A model generated the notes under the pieces. The model saw nothing but the letters and a program-made list of their open reading frames with translations, was not told the DNA's origin and made no database searches. A DNA stretch of 64,000 bases, taken from Parapedobacter sp964498395. Lineage in GTDB: Bacteria; Bacteroidota; Bacteroidia; Sphingobacteriales; Sphingobacteriaceae. Position 1 is the stretch's first letter, and each line of letters starts with the position of its first letter. Below are positions 9,071 through 18,477 of this stretch, in pieces. Both the position numbers and the translations under genes were made by a program. The stretch covers positions 1 to 64,000 of the forward strand of contig CAZCHE010000005.1 of the NCBI GenBank assembly GCA_964498395.1, read 5' to 3'.

Positions 9071-11504
9071 GTGTGTATGACAAAACAGGTGCTTAGACTC
9101 TTTTTGCTTTTGGTGGTAGCGACAGGTTATGCTGCTGCGCAAGAACGATCCCTGACGCTATGGTACGATGCCCCTGCGGGCGACGACTGGCTGCGTGCGC
9201 TACCCATCGGCAATGGCTTCCAGGGTGCCATGGTATATGGCAACGTGGAAATGGACGAAATCCAACTCAATGAGGGTACGGTATGGACAGGAAGCCCAAA
9301 TCGGAACGATAGTCCGAAGGCACTGGCCGCATTAGCGGAAATTAGGAAGCTGATTTTTGAAGGCAAGCACCGCGAAGCGCAAACACTTGCGGACCGAACC
9401 ATGATGGCCGGGAAGTCGAACGGTCAAGCATTTCAGCCCGTGGGCAGTTTGCACCTAATCTTTCCGGACCACCGGGAGCCTACTTCCTACCGGCGCGAAC
9501 TGGATATCGAGCGGGCCATAGCGGCGACCGAATATGAGGTAGATGGGATTACTTACCGCCGGGAATATTTCGCATCAAATCCGGCGCGCCTGATCATTAT
9601 CCGGTTGACGGCCAGTAAGCGCAGGTCGCTGCGTTTTGACGTTGCGTTGTCGACGCCGCAGCCGGAAGCAACCGTCGAATGCAGTGGTAACATATGTAGT
9701 CTTAGCGGGGCCACCGGGGGCCTTGAATCCGTGCCGGGCGGGGCACTTCGGTTTCAGTGCTTGACCCAAGTGCGAGTCAGCGGAGGGAAACTGACTGCCA
9801 CAAACGGGCGCCTCCATGTTACGGATGCAAATGCTGCCACAATTTTAGTCAGCATAGGCACCAATCATATCCATTACGCTGATTTAGGGGGCGACGAAGC
9901 AAAAAGGGCAAAAAAATACCTCATCAATGCGCGCGGCAAATCCTATAAGCGNNNNNNNNNNGCTATTCAACCGGGTTGCCTTACAAATCGGCAAACCGTC
10001 TCCCTCGTCGAAGCCAACGGACGAACGATTGGCAGCGTTCCGGCAGGGGATGGACCTTGATATGGTCAATCTGTATTTTCAATACGGCCGTTACCTGTTG
10101 ATCGCTTCTTCCCAACCGGGCGGGCAACCCGCCAACCTTCAAGGGATTTGGAATAAGGAAATGAGTCCGCCCTGGGACAGCAAATACACGATTAATATCA
10201 ATACGCAGATGAATTATTGGCCAGCGGAGCGGACCAATCTGCCGGAAACTCATCAACCACTATTTGACCTCATTAAGGATATTTCTGATACCGGAAAGGA
10301 AACTGCGCGGGTGATGTATGGAAGCGGAGGATGGGTTGCCCACCACAATACAGATCTGTGGCGTATTACTGGGCCGGTAGACGGTGTTTTCTGGGGTATG
10401 TGGCCGATGGGCGGTGCTTGGCTTTCGCAACATTTGTGGGAAAATTATTTGTACCAAGGGGATCTGGAATTTTTGCGGCATGTTTATCCGATTTTAAAAG
10501 GAAGCGCGGCATTTTTTGTCGATTACCTTATACCGGAACCCACGCATGGCTGGCTGTTGGTGTCGCCCAGTATCTCTCCCGAAAACGCACCCAAAAGCCG
10601 CCCAGGAGTGTCGATTGACGCCGGTACGACCATGGATAACCAATTGGTTTTTGATGTATTTGATGCGACCATTCGGGCGGCCGATGCGTTGGGCACTGAT
10701 GAGGCGTTTGCGACCTTGTTGAAGGAAAAGCAGGCGTTGTTGCCGCCGATGCAGGTCGGCAGGCATGGTCAGCTACAGGAATGGTTGGCCGATTTGGATG
10801 ATCCGGAGGATAAACATCGGCATATTTCGCACCTGTACGGACTGTTCCCATCCCGGCAAATATCGCCGTTTCGGACACCCGGCCTTTTTGCAGCGGCGCG
10901 GGTGACCTTGGAACAGCGCGGCGATGTCAGCACCGGTTGGAGTATGGGGTGGAAAGTAAATTGGTGGGCGCGTATGTTGGACGGAAACCGTGCTTGGAAG
11001 CTGATCCGGGAGCAGTTAAGCCCGGTGGGAACTAACAAGGACGGAGGCGGTAGCTATCCGAACCTCCTTGATGCCCACCCTCCATTTCAAATTGACGGTA
11101 ATTTCGGCTGTACCTCAGGAATTGCCGAAATGCTTCTGCAAAGCCACGATGGGGCTATTCACCTATTACCTGCCCTGCCTGATGACTGGAAACCAAGTGG
11201 ATCGGTAAGTGGTTTGCGCGCGCTTGGCGGCTTTGTTATCGAACACTTAGCATGGAAGAATGGCCGGATTACCCGGCTCACGATACGCTCTGAACTTGGC
11301 GGAAACCTCCGGTTGCGATTGGGCGCGCCGATGCCACATGCTAACCTGAAGGCGGCATCGGATGGTGCAAACCCGAATCCATTCTTTTATGTGCCGGCAA
11401 TAAACCAGCACATAGACAAACAATCGGTATATCCCGATGGGGTGTCTGATGTGTTTGAATATGATATAGCTACACAAAAAGACAGGACTTATCATGTTTT
11501 ATAA
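9071..11504 (+). CDS. GH95-family alpha-L-fucosidase/L-galactosidase, interrupted by an assembly gap
   Basis: Secreted glycosidase of about 810 residues in two readable pieces: 9071 to the gap in one frame, and from the gap to 11504 in another. A signal peptide ends near ATGYAAAQ. The N-terminal beta domain has LWYDAPAGDDWLRALPIGNG and LNEGTVWTGSP; the (alpha/alpha)6 barrel has QGIWNKEMSPPWDSKYTIN, ININTQMNYWPAE, SPSISPEN and AHPPFQIDGNFGCTSG, which hold the conserved Asn, Glu and Asp catalytic residues of GH95. The join at LFNRV is a fixed family motif, so only a short stretch is lost in the ten Ns. The frame change is explained by an unknown gap length, not by a frameshift. GH95 enzymes remove terminal L-fucose or L-galactose, as in xyloglucan or decorated xylan side chains; the true substrate is unknown. 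Confidence 0.88.
9952..9961. other. assembly gap (10 N) inside the GH95 gene
   Basis: Ten ambiguous bases join two parts of one gene that are in different frames. The upstream part ends with codon 9950 and the downstream frame resumes with Leu at 9963. For the gene to be intact the true gap must be a multiple of three bases, so it is not 10. GH95 proteins usually have a short helical stretch before LFNRV, so the missing sequence is probably a few tens of bases. Confidence 0.97.
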
Positions 11505-11577
11505 GGTATTCGGTTGATAGTTGTCGAATAAACACTTAAATTCGCAGAACGCCATTTATATACCAAAAACGTAAGTT

Positions 11578-14500
11578 ATGTTCCGATACATTTTCTTTTT
11601 ATCAGCCGCATTGCTATGTTCGAGGTGTGCGTCTGCCCAATCAGGTAAACTCTTTACTGTTGACTCGGAACTTTCCAGTAGCATGGTCACGGACGTCCAT
11701 CAGGGACGGAGTGGCTACGTATGGATTGCAACCGAAGATGGGTTAAATAGATTCGACGGTATCAAATTCAAGGTGTATAGGCACAACGAGCACGACCCTC
11801 ATTCCGTGCTGAACGATATGGCGCTGGTGCTTGCCGAGGATAAGCAAGGGCAGATGTACGTAGGTTACATTAATGGTGTTCAATACTACGATGCTGCGAG
11901 CGATTCGTTTCATCATATCCCGCTTAAACTTCAGAATGGTCAGGAAATCGCTGCCCATGTCTTGACCATCGTCCAGCGCAAAAACGGCCAGTTGCTTGTT
12001 GGAACGTCGGGCCACGGCATATTTGAATTGCAACAAAGGGCTGGCCGGTGGGAGGGTACTAAGCTTGAAGGGCTGGTGCCAAGTAATATGATCATCCGGA
12101 TATTCGAAGACCAAAAAGAAAATCTTTGGATTGCGACGGAAGACAACGGGTTATTCAGGTTCGGCGACGGAAAACTAACGGATTACTTTGCAGCTAAAAA
12201 AGTCCAGAATAATGTGGTGTCCAGTATATGTGAAGACAAATACGGTACGATCTTCGTCGGCAATATGAGCGGTGGACTATTCCGATACAACACGATTGAC
12301 GATGCGTTTGTTCGGGTACATTATGGTGGCGGAGGGGATCTTGCCGTGGCAGATTTGCTGGTCAGTTCGCGGAATGAGTTGTACATAGCTACCAACGGAG
12401 CGGGGATGAAACTATACGATGAGGAATCAGGCGTGGTTAAGGACATGGACCTGACAATGACGACGTTCGATTTCAATACAACAAAAATAAACTCGATCCT
12501 CGAAGACAATGCTGGAAACATCTGGATGGGTATGTATCAACGAGGAGTATTTTTGCTGCCCACGCATAAAAACAGCTTTGGCTATATCGGGTATAAATCG
12601 GTAAACCGTAATTTGATTGGTTCAAATTGTGTGATGTCGATATTTGAGGATAGTAAGGGCACGTTTTGGATTGGCACTGATAACGACGGATTATATGCCC
12701 TGGGTCCAGATGGCAGTTCGAGCAGGCATTACGGGTGCCGCGGTGGTGTACGGTCGGTACCTTCCACCATTATGTCCATTTATGAAGACTCATATGGAGA
12801 TCTCTGGATTGGCTCCTATTCGGATGGTTTAGCAAAGTTTGACCCGCACACCGGTCAAAGCACCTACTTAACGGAGCTTGTGGATAAAAACGGAGATAAC
12901 GTACAGCGCATATACGGGCTACGGGAGGATAAGGAACAGCGCCTTTGGATAGCCTCCATGGGATCTGGACTGTTCTGTCTCGATTTGAAATCCCGCACCA
13001 TCCATAATTTTAGTGCCGTTGACGGCACGGTATACCGCCCGGATGGCAACTATTTACCCAACGATTGGATCAATTGTCTACTGTTATCGAGAAATAATAA
13101 GCTTTACATCGGCACTTTTGATGGGTTAGCCTGTTTGGATTTGGAAAATGAAAATTTTGTGACGGCGTTTGGGACCAACCGGTTGCTCAGTAACACGGTG
13201 GTGTATTCACTTCATGACGACGATAAAGGGAATTTGTGGGCGGGTACTTCCCGGGGACTGGTATGCCTCAATATTGCTACCCTTGAAATGAATATCTTTG
13301 ATATGGATAACGGCCTGCCCAGCAACCTCATCTGTGCTGTGGAGGGAGGTCCAAACGGGGATATCTGGGTAAGTACGAACCGCGGAATCGCAAAAATGGA
13401 CGTGTCGGAATCCCGATTTTTAAATTTTTATGCCGGGGATGGACTTCAGGGCAACGAGTTTATGACGAAGGTTTCGCTCGCGGCGAAAAACGGAGATTTA
13501 TATTTTGGAGGAATACATGGCGTCACTTATTTCAGACCCGGCGAAATCCACGTTCAAAATAAAAAACGGATCGTGGACATTGTTGATTTTTATGTCAGTG
13601 ACAAGGCGGTGAGAAAGGGTATGAAATCCGGCCGCTATGCGATTGTGGACACCGCGGTTAACCATGCGCAAACATTCCATCTCGACTACCGCGACAATTC
13701 ATTCAGTGTGGAATTTTCCACGATGGACTTCAACGACTCCGAAAGGGTTTCATATGTGTATTCACTAAATGACAACGAATGGCTTGCCTTGCGACCGGGC
13801 AACAATCGCCTGGTGTTCGACAACCTGGAGGCCGGTGAATACCGCTTGCGCATCCGCGCCCGGTCAAACGATACATTTTCCGACATTAAGGAGGCGCGGA
13901 TTATCATTCATCCTGTTTGGTTCCAGTCTACATTGGCCAAATGGACGTATGCGCTGGTGGCGATCATGATTTCGGTTGTCATTGCAAAGGCCTATCGAAA
14001 CCGGCGACGCATACAGCAACAAATGCAAGTCCATCAGCAAGCCGAGGCGGTCAACGAGGCCAAGCTGCAGTTTTTTATCAATATCGCTCATGAGATCCGA
14101 ACGCCATTGTCCCTAATCATGAGCCCGCTGGCAAAGCTCATCGAAAACGATGGGGATGGCAAACGTGCGCATTTGTATGCTATCATGAATCGCAATGTGC
14201 GTCGCATGCTCGACTTGGTCAACCAACTGATGGATATCCGGAAGATTGAAAAGGGACAAATGAGTTTGCAGGTTGAGTGCGTGGATATGGTTAAGTTTAC
14301 CAAAGTAATCTGCTCGATGTTTGAAGAGCAACTCGATGCAAAGGACATTACCCTCACGGTGGAGAGTCCGCGTAGAGAACTGTTCGCTGATATCGACCCA
14401 AGGAATTTCGATAAGGTGTTGATGAATATCCTTGCTAATGCCTGTAGATTTACGCCGATGGGCGGCACCATAAAGGTCACATTGGAAGCTGTTGAGGGGC

Positions 14501-15645
14501 ACGGGTCGAAAGGCAGCCCTGAATATATGCGGATTGCGGTGTCAGACTCCGGGCCAACGATCGATGAGCAAGAAGCCGAGCACCTATTCGAATGTTTCTA
14601 TCAATCGAAAAGCCATCGTGATCGCAACCGCCAAGGCACAGGTATCGGGCTTTACTTGGCCAAGCAGTTGGTCGAGTTGCATGGGGGGGCGATCGGCGTT
14701 GAAAACCTAAAGGGAAATGGATGCCAGTTTGTCTTGACACTGCCGGTTGAGCTTGGATCGGCATCAACACGTGCCGTTTCGGTACCCGAGAAATGGGTAG
14801 CTGCGGAACAAGACCACGTGATGCCGGAAGTGGCGGAACAGGGATTTGAAGGAACGAAAAAACGGGCACAACGGCTTGTCATCATCGATGACGACTACGA
14901 GATACGCGCTTATCTCCATGGCGAATTTAGCGATGACTATGCAGTAACGGTGTATACAGACGGTGCGGAGGCATATCAGGGCATCTTGAAAGAACCGCCT
15001 GAGGTGGTGATCAGCGATATCATGATGCCCGGCATGGACGGATTTACGCTGTGCCGCAAAATCAAGAGCAGTCCGTTAGTGAACCACATACCCGTCGTAC
15101 TCCTTACGGCAAAGGCCGAAGATTCAGACAATGCGGAAGGATTGGAATCCGGTGCCGATGCGTACGTCGTTAAACCGTTTCATATAGACGTTCTGCGGAA
15201 ACTTGTGAAAAGTTTAATCAGAAACAGGCAGCTCATTCGAAATAGCGAAAGGGAACAACAGTTCAAGTCGCAGTTTATTTCCAAGATTGATCTTAAGAGC
15301 GCCGATGAAAAACTGATGGAGAAAGTACATCGCATCATCGAAGAGAATTTAAACAATCCACGTTTGAGCGTTGAGATGATTGCCACGGAAATTGGAATCA
15401 GCAGAGTACACCTGCACCGGAAACTGAAGGAACTGACTAATCTGACCACACGGGACCTCATCAGGAACATCCGGTTGAATCAAGCCGCGGACTTGATTGG
15501 CAAAAAGAACCTAACGGTATCGGAAGTGGCGTATGCGGTAGGTTATTCGGACGTTAACCATTTCTCGGTGTCCTTTAAGCAACTGTACGGTGTGCCGCCA
15601 ACGGATTATGTAATGGATGCCGTTACTTATTCGCGTCAGGATTGA
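11578..15645 (+). CDS. hybrid two-component system sensor/regulator (HTCS), XynR-like
   Basis: One-protein signalling system of 1355 residues that senses an oligosaccharide in the periplasm and activates the locus. In order: signal peptide (1-21); two-component propeller repeats to about residue 680, with many IWxGT/LWIGT blades; a YYY domain to about 780; one membrane helix at about 789-807; HisKA with phospho-acceptor His838 in NIAHEIRTPLSLI; HATPase with N box NILANACRF and G2 box GTGIGLYLAK; receiver with Asp1147 in ISDIMMPGMDG and Lys in VVKPF; and a C-terminal AraC-type helix-turn-helix from about 1255. The G1 box reads D990-S-G-P-T, where a second glycine is normal. It lies between GH95 and the second GH10 and is most likely the xylan regulator, by analogy with Prevotella XynR. 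Confidence 0.96.
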   Translation: MFRYIFFLSAALLCSRCASAQSGKLFTVDSELSSSMVTDVHQGRSGYVWIATEDGLNRFDGIKFKVYRHNEHDPHSVLNDMALVLAEDKQGQMYVGYINGVQYYDAASDSFHHIPLKLQNGQEIAAHVLTIVQRKNGQLLVGTSGHGIFELQQRAGRWEGTKLEGLVPSNMIIRIFEDQKENLWIATEDNGLFRFGDGKLTDYFAAKKVQNNVVSSICEDKYGTIFVGNMSGGLFRYNTIDDAFVRVHYGGGGDLAVADLLVSSRNELYIATNGAGMKLYDEESGVVKDMDLTMTTFDFNTTKINSILEDNAGNIWMGMYQRGVFLLPTHKNSFGYIGYKSVNRNLIGSNCVMSIFEDSKGTFWIGTDNDGLYALGPDGSSSRHYGCRGGVRSVPSTIMSIYEDSYGDLWIGSYSDGLAKFDPHTGQSTYLTELVDKNGDNVQRIYGLREDKEQRLWIASMGSGLFCLDLKSRTIHNFSAVDGTVYRPDGNYLPNDWINCLLLSRNNKLYIGTFDGLACLDLENENFVTAFGTNRLLSNTVVYSLHDDDKGNLWAGTSRGLVCLNIATLEMNIFDMDNGLPSNLICAVEGGPNGDIWVSTNRGIAKMDVSESRFLNFYAGDGLQGNEFMTKVSLAAKNGDLYFGGIHGVTYFRPGEIHVQNKKRIVDIVDFYVSDKAVRKGMKSGRYAIVDTAVNHAQTFHLDYRDNSFSVEFSTMDFNDSERVSYVYSLNDNEWLALRPGNNRLVFDNLEAGEYRLRIRARSNDTFSDIKEARIIIHPVWFQSTLAKWTYALVAIMISVVIAKAYRNRRRIQQQMQVHQQAEAVNEAKLQFFINIAHEIRTPLSLIMSPLAKLIENDGDGKRAHLYAIMNRNVRRMLDLVNQLMDIRKIEKGQMSLQVECVDMVKFTKVICSMFEEQLDAKDITLTVESPRRELFADIDPRNFDKVLMNILANACRFTPMGGTIKVTLEAVEGHGSKGSPEYMRIAVSDSGPTIDEQEAEHLFECFYQSKSHRDRNRQGTGIGLYLAKQLVELHGGAIGVENLKGNGCQFVLTLPVELGSASTRAVSVPEKWVAAEQDHVMPEVAEQGFEGTKKRAQRLVIIDDDYEIRAYLHGEFSDDYAVTVYTDGAEAYQGILKEPPEVVISDIMMPGMDGFTLCRKIKSSPLVNHIPVVLLTAKAEDSDNAEGLESGADAYVVKPFHIDVLRKLVKSLIRNRQLIRNSEREQQFKSQFISKIDLKSADEKLMEKVHRIIEENLNNPRLSVEMIATEIGISRVHLHRKLKELTNLTTRDLIRNIRLNQAADLIGKKNLTVSEVAYAVGYSDVNHFSVSFKQLYGVPPTDYVMDAVTYSRQD

Positions 15646-15680
15646 CGCTGATGTTTTTTGAAGAATCCATTTGCAATCGG

Positions 15681-15711
15681 TTGCATTTGTGGATTTTTGT
15701 TTTTATCTTAG
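15681..15711 (+). promoter_or_regulatory. possible Bacteroidetes-type promoter for the GH10-symporter-GH43 operon
   Basis: A TTG at 15681-15683 is separated by 20 bases from TATCTTAG at 15704-15711, close to the -33/-7 pattern TTTG and TAnnTTTG. It lies in the 196-base gap after the regulator gene and would give an untranslated leader of about 120 bases before the GH10 start at 15842. Confidence 0.4.
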
Positions 15712-15841
15712 TTGTGGAGTAAGACCGAACATAAACCAGAATGGTAGTTTTTCCTTTTCACTGCTTAAGGTATTGATGCCAACGTTGGTTTTATGTCGGT
15801 GGTGTTGTGTCAAACAGAGGAATTATTAATATCAAAGAAGA

Positions 15842-16969
15842 ATGAAAGTTCATAGACGCTTGTGGCTCTCCGTGGCTTGTGCCGGGACGGCTTTATTTGT
15901 AAGTTGCCAAGGGTATGACGACCCTATGGAACAGCCCGTCACATTAAAGCAGGTTTTCCATGATGATTTTTTGGTGGGAACCGCGCTGAGTCTTGGTCAG
16001 ATAAATGAAACAGACGCATCCACCGATTCATTGATTAAGCGGCAATTCAATGCCATCACGGCGGAGAACATCATGAAAGCCGGAATCATCCATCCCGAAT
16101 GGGATCGGTATGACTTTGAAGCCGCCGACAAGTTTGTGGGATACGGACGAAAAAACAATATACACCTCGTGGGACATACGTTGATTTGGCATAGCCAGCT
16201 CCCGCCCTTCGTCAACCAACTCACTAATGCCGATTCGCTGCGCCTGTTTATGGAAGAACATGTCGCTGCCGTTGCCGGTCGCTATGCGGCGGAATTGGAT
16301 GGATGGGATGTCGTGAATGAAGCATTGGATGAGGATGGGGGGTTCCGCCAATCCATTTTTTACAAGCTGCTTGGTGAACAATACCTCGTGGATGCATTCC
16401 GGTTGGCACAGCAAGCGGCACCTCTTGTGGAATTGTATTACAATGACTACAATATCGAGCAACCTGCAAAACGTGAAGGGTGCATTGCTCTCATCCGCAT
16501 GCTGCAGGAAGCTGGCGCCCGTATTGATGGGGTGGGTATACAGGGGCATTGGCATGCCGGCCGCGTGCCTTTCGATGAAATTGAGAAAAGCATTGAGGCC
16601 TATGCAGCACTGGGACTGAAGGTAATGATTACTGAACTTGATCTTGAGGTGCTTCCGCGTGGCTTCCAAGGTGCCGACGTGAACCAGCGCATGGTGGCGG
16701 GCGACCGTTCGCTGAATCCGTATGCAGATGGACTGCCGGACAGCGTGGCACATCAACTGGCGGCAGACTACGAAAACCTGTTTAGGCTTTTTCTGAAACA
16801 TAAAGACAAAATCAGCCGGGTAACGTTTTGGGGCGTAAATGACGGGCAATCATGGCTGAACCACTGGCCGATAGCCGGAAGGACGAATTATCCGTTGCTT
16901 TTTGACCGTGACAATCATCCAAAAGAGGCCTTTTATCGCGTGATGGAAATTAAGAACAACTCAAAGTAA
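15842..16969 (+). CDS. xynA: GH10 endo-1,4-beta-xylanase lipoprotein (XynA-like)
   Basis: Single-domain GH10 xylanase of 375 residues. The N-terminus MKVHRRLWLSVACAGTALFVSC gives a lipobox Cys, so it is a lipoprotein. The barrel is uninterrupted: FNAITAENIMKAGIIHPEWDRYDFEAAD, GHTLIWHSQLP, acid/base Glu160 in WDVVNEALDED, YYNDYNIEQP, GVGIQGHWH, nucleophile Glu265 in MITELDLEVLP, and VTFWGVNDGQSWL near the end. It lacks the insertion found in the first GH10 and is probably the enzyme that shortens imported xylo-oligosaccharides. It stands four bases upstream of a symporter gene, the arrangement of the xynA-xynD type cluster. Periplasmic or inner-leaflet location is inferred. Confidence 0.94.
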   Translation: MKVHRRLWLSVACAGTALFVSCQGYDDPMEQPVTLKQVFHDDFLVGTALSLGQINETDASTDSLIKRQFNAITAENIMKAGIIHPEWDRYDFEAADKFVGYGRKNNIHLVGHTLIWHSQLPPFVNQLTNADSLRLFMEEHVAAVAGRYAAELDGWDVVNEALDEDGGFRQSIFYKLLGEQYLVDAFRLAQQAAPLVELYYNDYNIEQPAKREGCIALIRMLQEAGARIDGVGIQGHWHAGRVPFDEIEKSIEAYAALGLKVMITELDLEVLPRGFQGADVNQRMVAGDRSLNPYADGLPDSVAHQLAADYENLFRLFLKHKDKISRVTFWGVNDGQSWLNHWPIAGRTNYPLLFDRDNHPKEAFYRVMEIKNNSK

Positions 16970-16973
16970 CCCT

Positions 16974-18434
16974 ATGTCTTACGTAGCGGCAAAAGAAAAC
17001 AGCAAGCAGGAGAGACTGTCTGTGGTCGAAAAGGTCGGTTATAGCCTAGGCGACCTGGCCGCCAATTTGGTATTTCAGACATTGATTACCTACTTGGCTT
17101 ATTTTTACACCGATATTTATAGACTGAACACACAACATGCTTCTGCCATCATGTTGGTGGTGGGACTGGTAGCCGCTTTTGCATTTAATCCCATCATCGG
17201 TGCGTTAGCCGATCGTACCCAATCGAGATGGGGAAAATTTCGGCCGTGGGTGTTATGGACGGCGGTTCCACTCGGCGTAGTGGCTCTGCTGGCCTTCAGT
17301 ACACCCGATTTTTCCTATAAAGGCAAGTTGATTTATGCCGTGGTCACGTATACGCTACTATTGTTGTTGTATGCGGCCAATAACCTGCCTTATTCCGCGT
17401 TGAGTGGTGTCATCACCGGTAATATGAAAAACCGCAACAGCCTTTCGGCTTACCGCTTCGTGGCGGTGATGTTTGCCCAGTTTTTTGTGCAGGTGTTCAT
17501 GTTGCCCATTATTGAAACGGTGGGTGGTGGCGACAAGGCGGCAGGGATTGAAACGGTGATGACGTGGTTGGCCGCCATCGGAACAGCCATGTTGCTGATT
17601 ACGTTTTTCACCACGCGTGAGCGGATTGTACCTAAGCCCGAACAAAAATCAAGTTTAAAAGAAGATTTGGGGGATTTGCTGAAGAATAAACCCTGGGTGA
17701 TCATGCTGGTGTTGACCACGCTGGTCTTTGTCACATTGGCCATGAAGGGGGGATCCTACGTCTACTATTTCAAAAATTATGTGGATGCCGAAAGCTTGGC
17801 TGGTTTTGTAAGCCCGATATCCAATGCGCTTTCGAGACTTGGCTTCAACTTTTTCGGGGAAGACCCCGTTTCCGCGGGATTTGGTCTGTTTAACGCCGGA
17901 GGAATCATTTTCATGATTGTAGGTATTACGTTGTCAAAGCGTTTTGCCGACAAATATGGCAAACGGGATGTCTTCGGCATTGCGCTGTTTATTTCCACAT
18001 TGTTCATACTGGCATTTTACCTCTTCCCCCCGAAGGCTGTAGCCTTGATGTTTGGTTCGCAGATTCTGCACGGCTTTTTTTATGGCATCACCATCCCCTT
18101 ACTCTGGGCGATGATTGCCGATGTCGCCGATTACAGCGAATGGAAAAACAACCGCCGTGCCACCGGCATTATCTTTTCGGCCATGATGGTAGGGCTGAAA
18201 GTAGGTCTCAGTCTTGGTAGTTCGCTGCTGGCTTGGATATTGGGGCTATATAATTACCTCCCCAACAGCGATGCGGTGCAGTCTGATACTGCCATACACG
18301 CCACTAAACTGCTGGTGAGCGTTTTCCCTTCCATCCCATTTTTGGTTGGCGCTGCGTTGCTTTTTTTCTATGAGATCAATAAGCAGGCAGAGGTACGGAT
18401 CGAGTCAGATTTGAAGCAAAGGAGGGTTTCGTAA
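16974..18434 (+). CDS. GPH-family sugar:cation symporter (XynD/XylP-like)
   Basis: Inner-membrane transporter of 486 residues with about 12 hydrophobic segments, of the glycoside-pentoside-hexuronide:cation symporter family. The N-terminus has EKVGYSLGDLAANLVFQTLITYLAYFYTDIY and then NPIIGALADRTQSRWGKFRPW, both family signatures; DVADYSEWKNNRRATGI in the second half is the matching signature. It is expected to move xylobiose or short xylo-oligosaccharides from periplasm to cytoplasm. The place between a GH10 lipoprotein (4-base gap) and a GH43 without signal peptide (43-base gap) supports this. The exact sugar and coupling ion cannot be told from sequence. Confidence 0.92.
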   Translation: MSYVAAKENSKQERLSVVEKVGYSLGDLAANLVFQTLITYLAYFYTDIYRLNTQHASAIMLVVGLVAAFAFNPIIGALADRTQSRWGKFRPWVLWTAVPLGVVALLAFSTPDFSYKGKLIYAVVTYTLLLLLYAANNLPYSALSGVITGNMKNRNSLSAYRFVAVMFAQFFVQVFMLPIIETVGGGDKAAGIETVMTWLAAIGTAMLLITFFTTRERIVPKPEQKSSLKEDLGDLLKNKPWVIMLVLTTLVFVTLAMKGGSYVYYFKNYVDAESLAGFVSPISNALSRLGFNFFGEDPVSAGFGLFNAGGIIFMIVGITLSKRFADKYGKRDVFGIALFISTLFILAFYLFPPKAVALMFGSQILHGFFYGITIPLLWAMIADVADYSEWKNNRRATGIIFSAMMVGLKVGLSLGSSLLAWILGLYNYLPNSDAVQSDTAIHATKLLVSVFPSIPFLVGAALLFFYEINKQAEVRIESDLKQRRVS

Positions 18435-18477
18435 AGCATTTATTTATTATTTTAGCTAATTACTACGCATTGATTTT

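Noticed and set aside
9927..10060. GH95 gene read as two genes or as a frameshifted pseudogene
   Set aside because: The break falls exactly on the ten Ns and conserved family motifs continue on both sides, so it is an assembly gap.
16028..16849. A 273-codon open frame on the minus strand
   Set aside because: It lies fully opposite the GH10 gene, has no recognisable domain, and is the reverse shadow of a well-supported enzyme.
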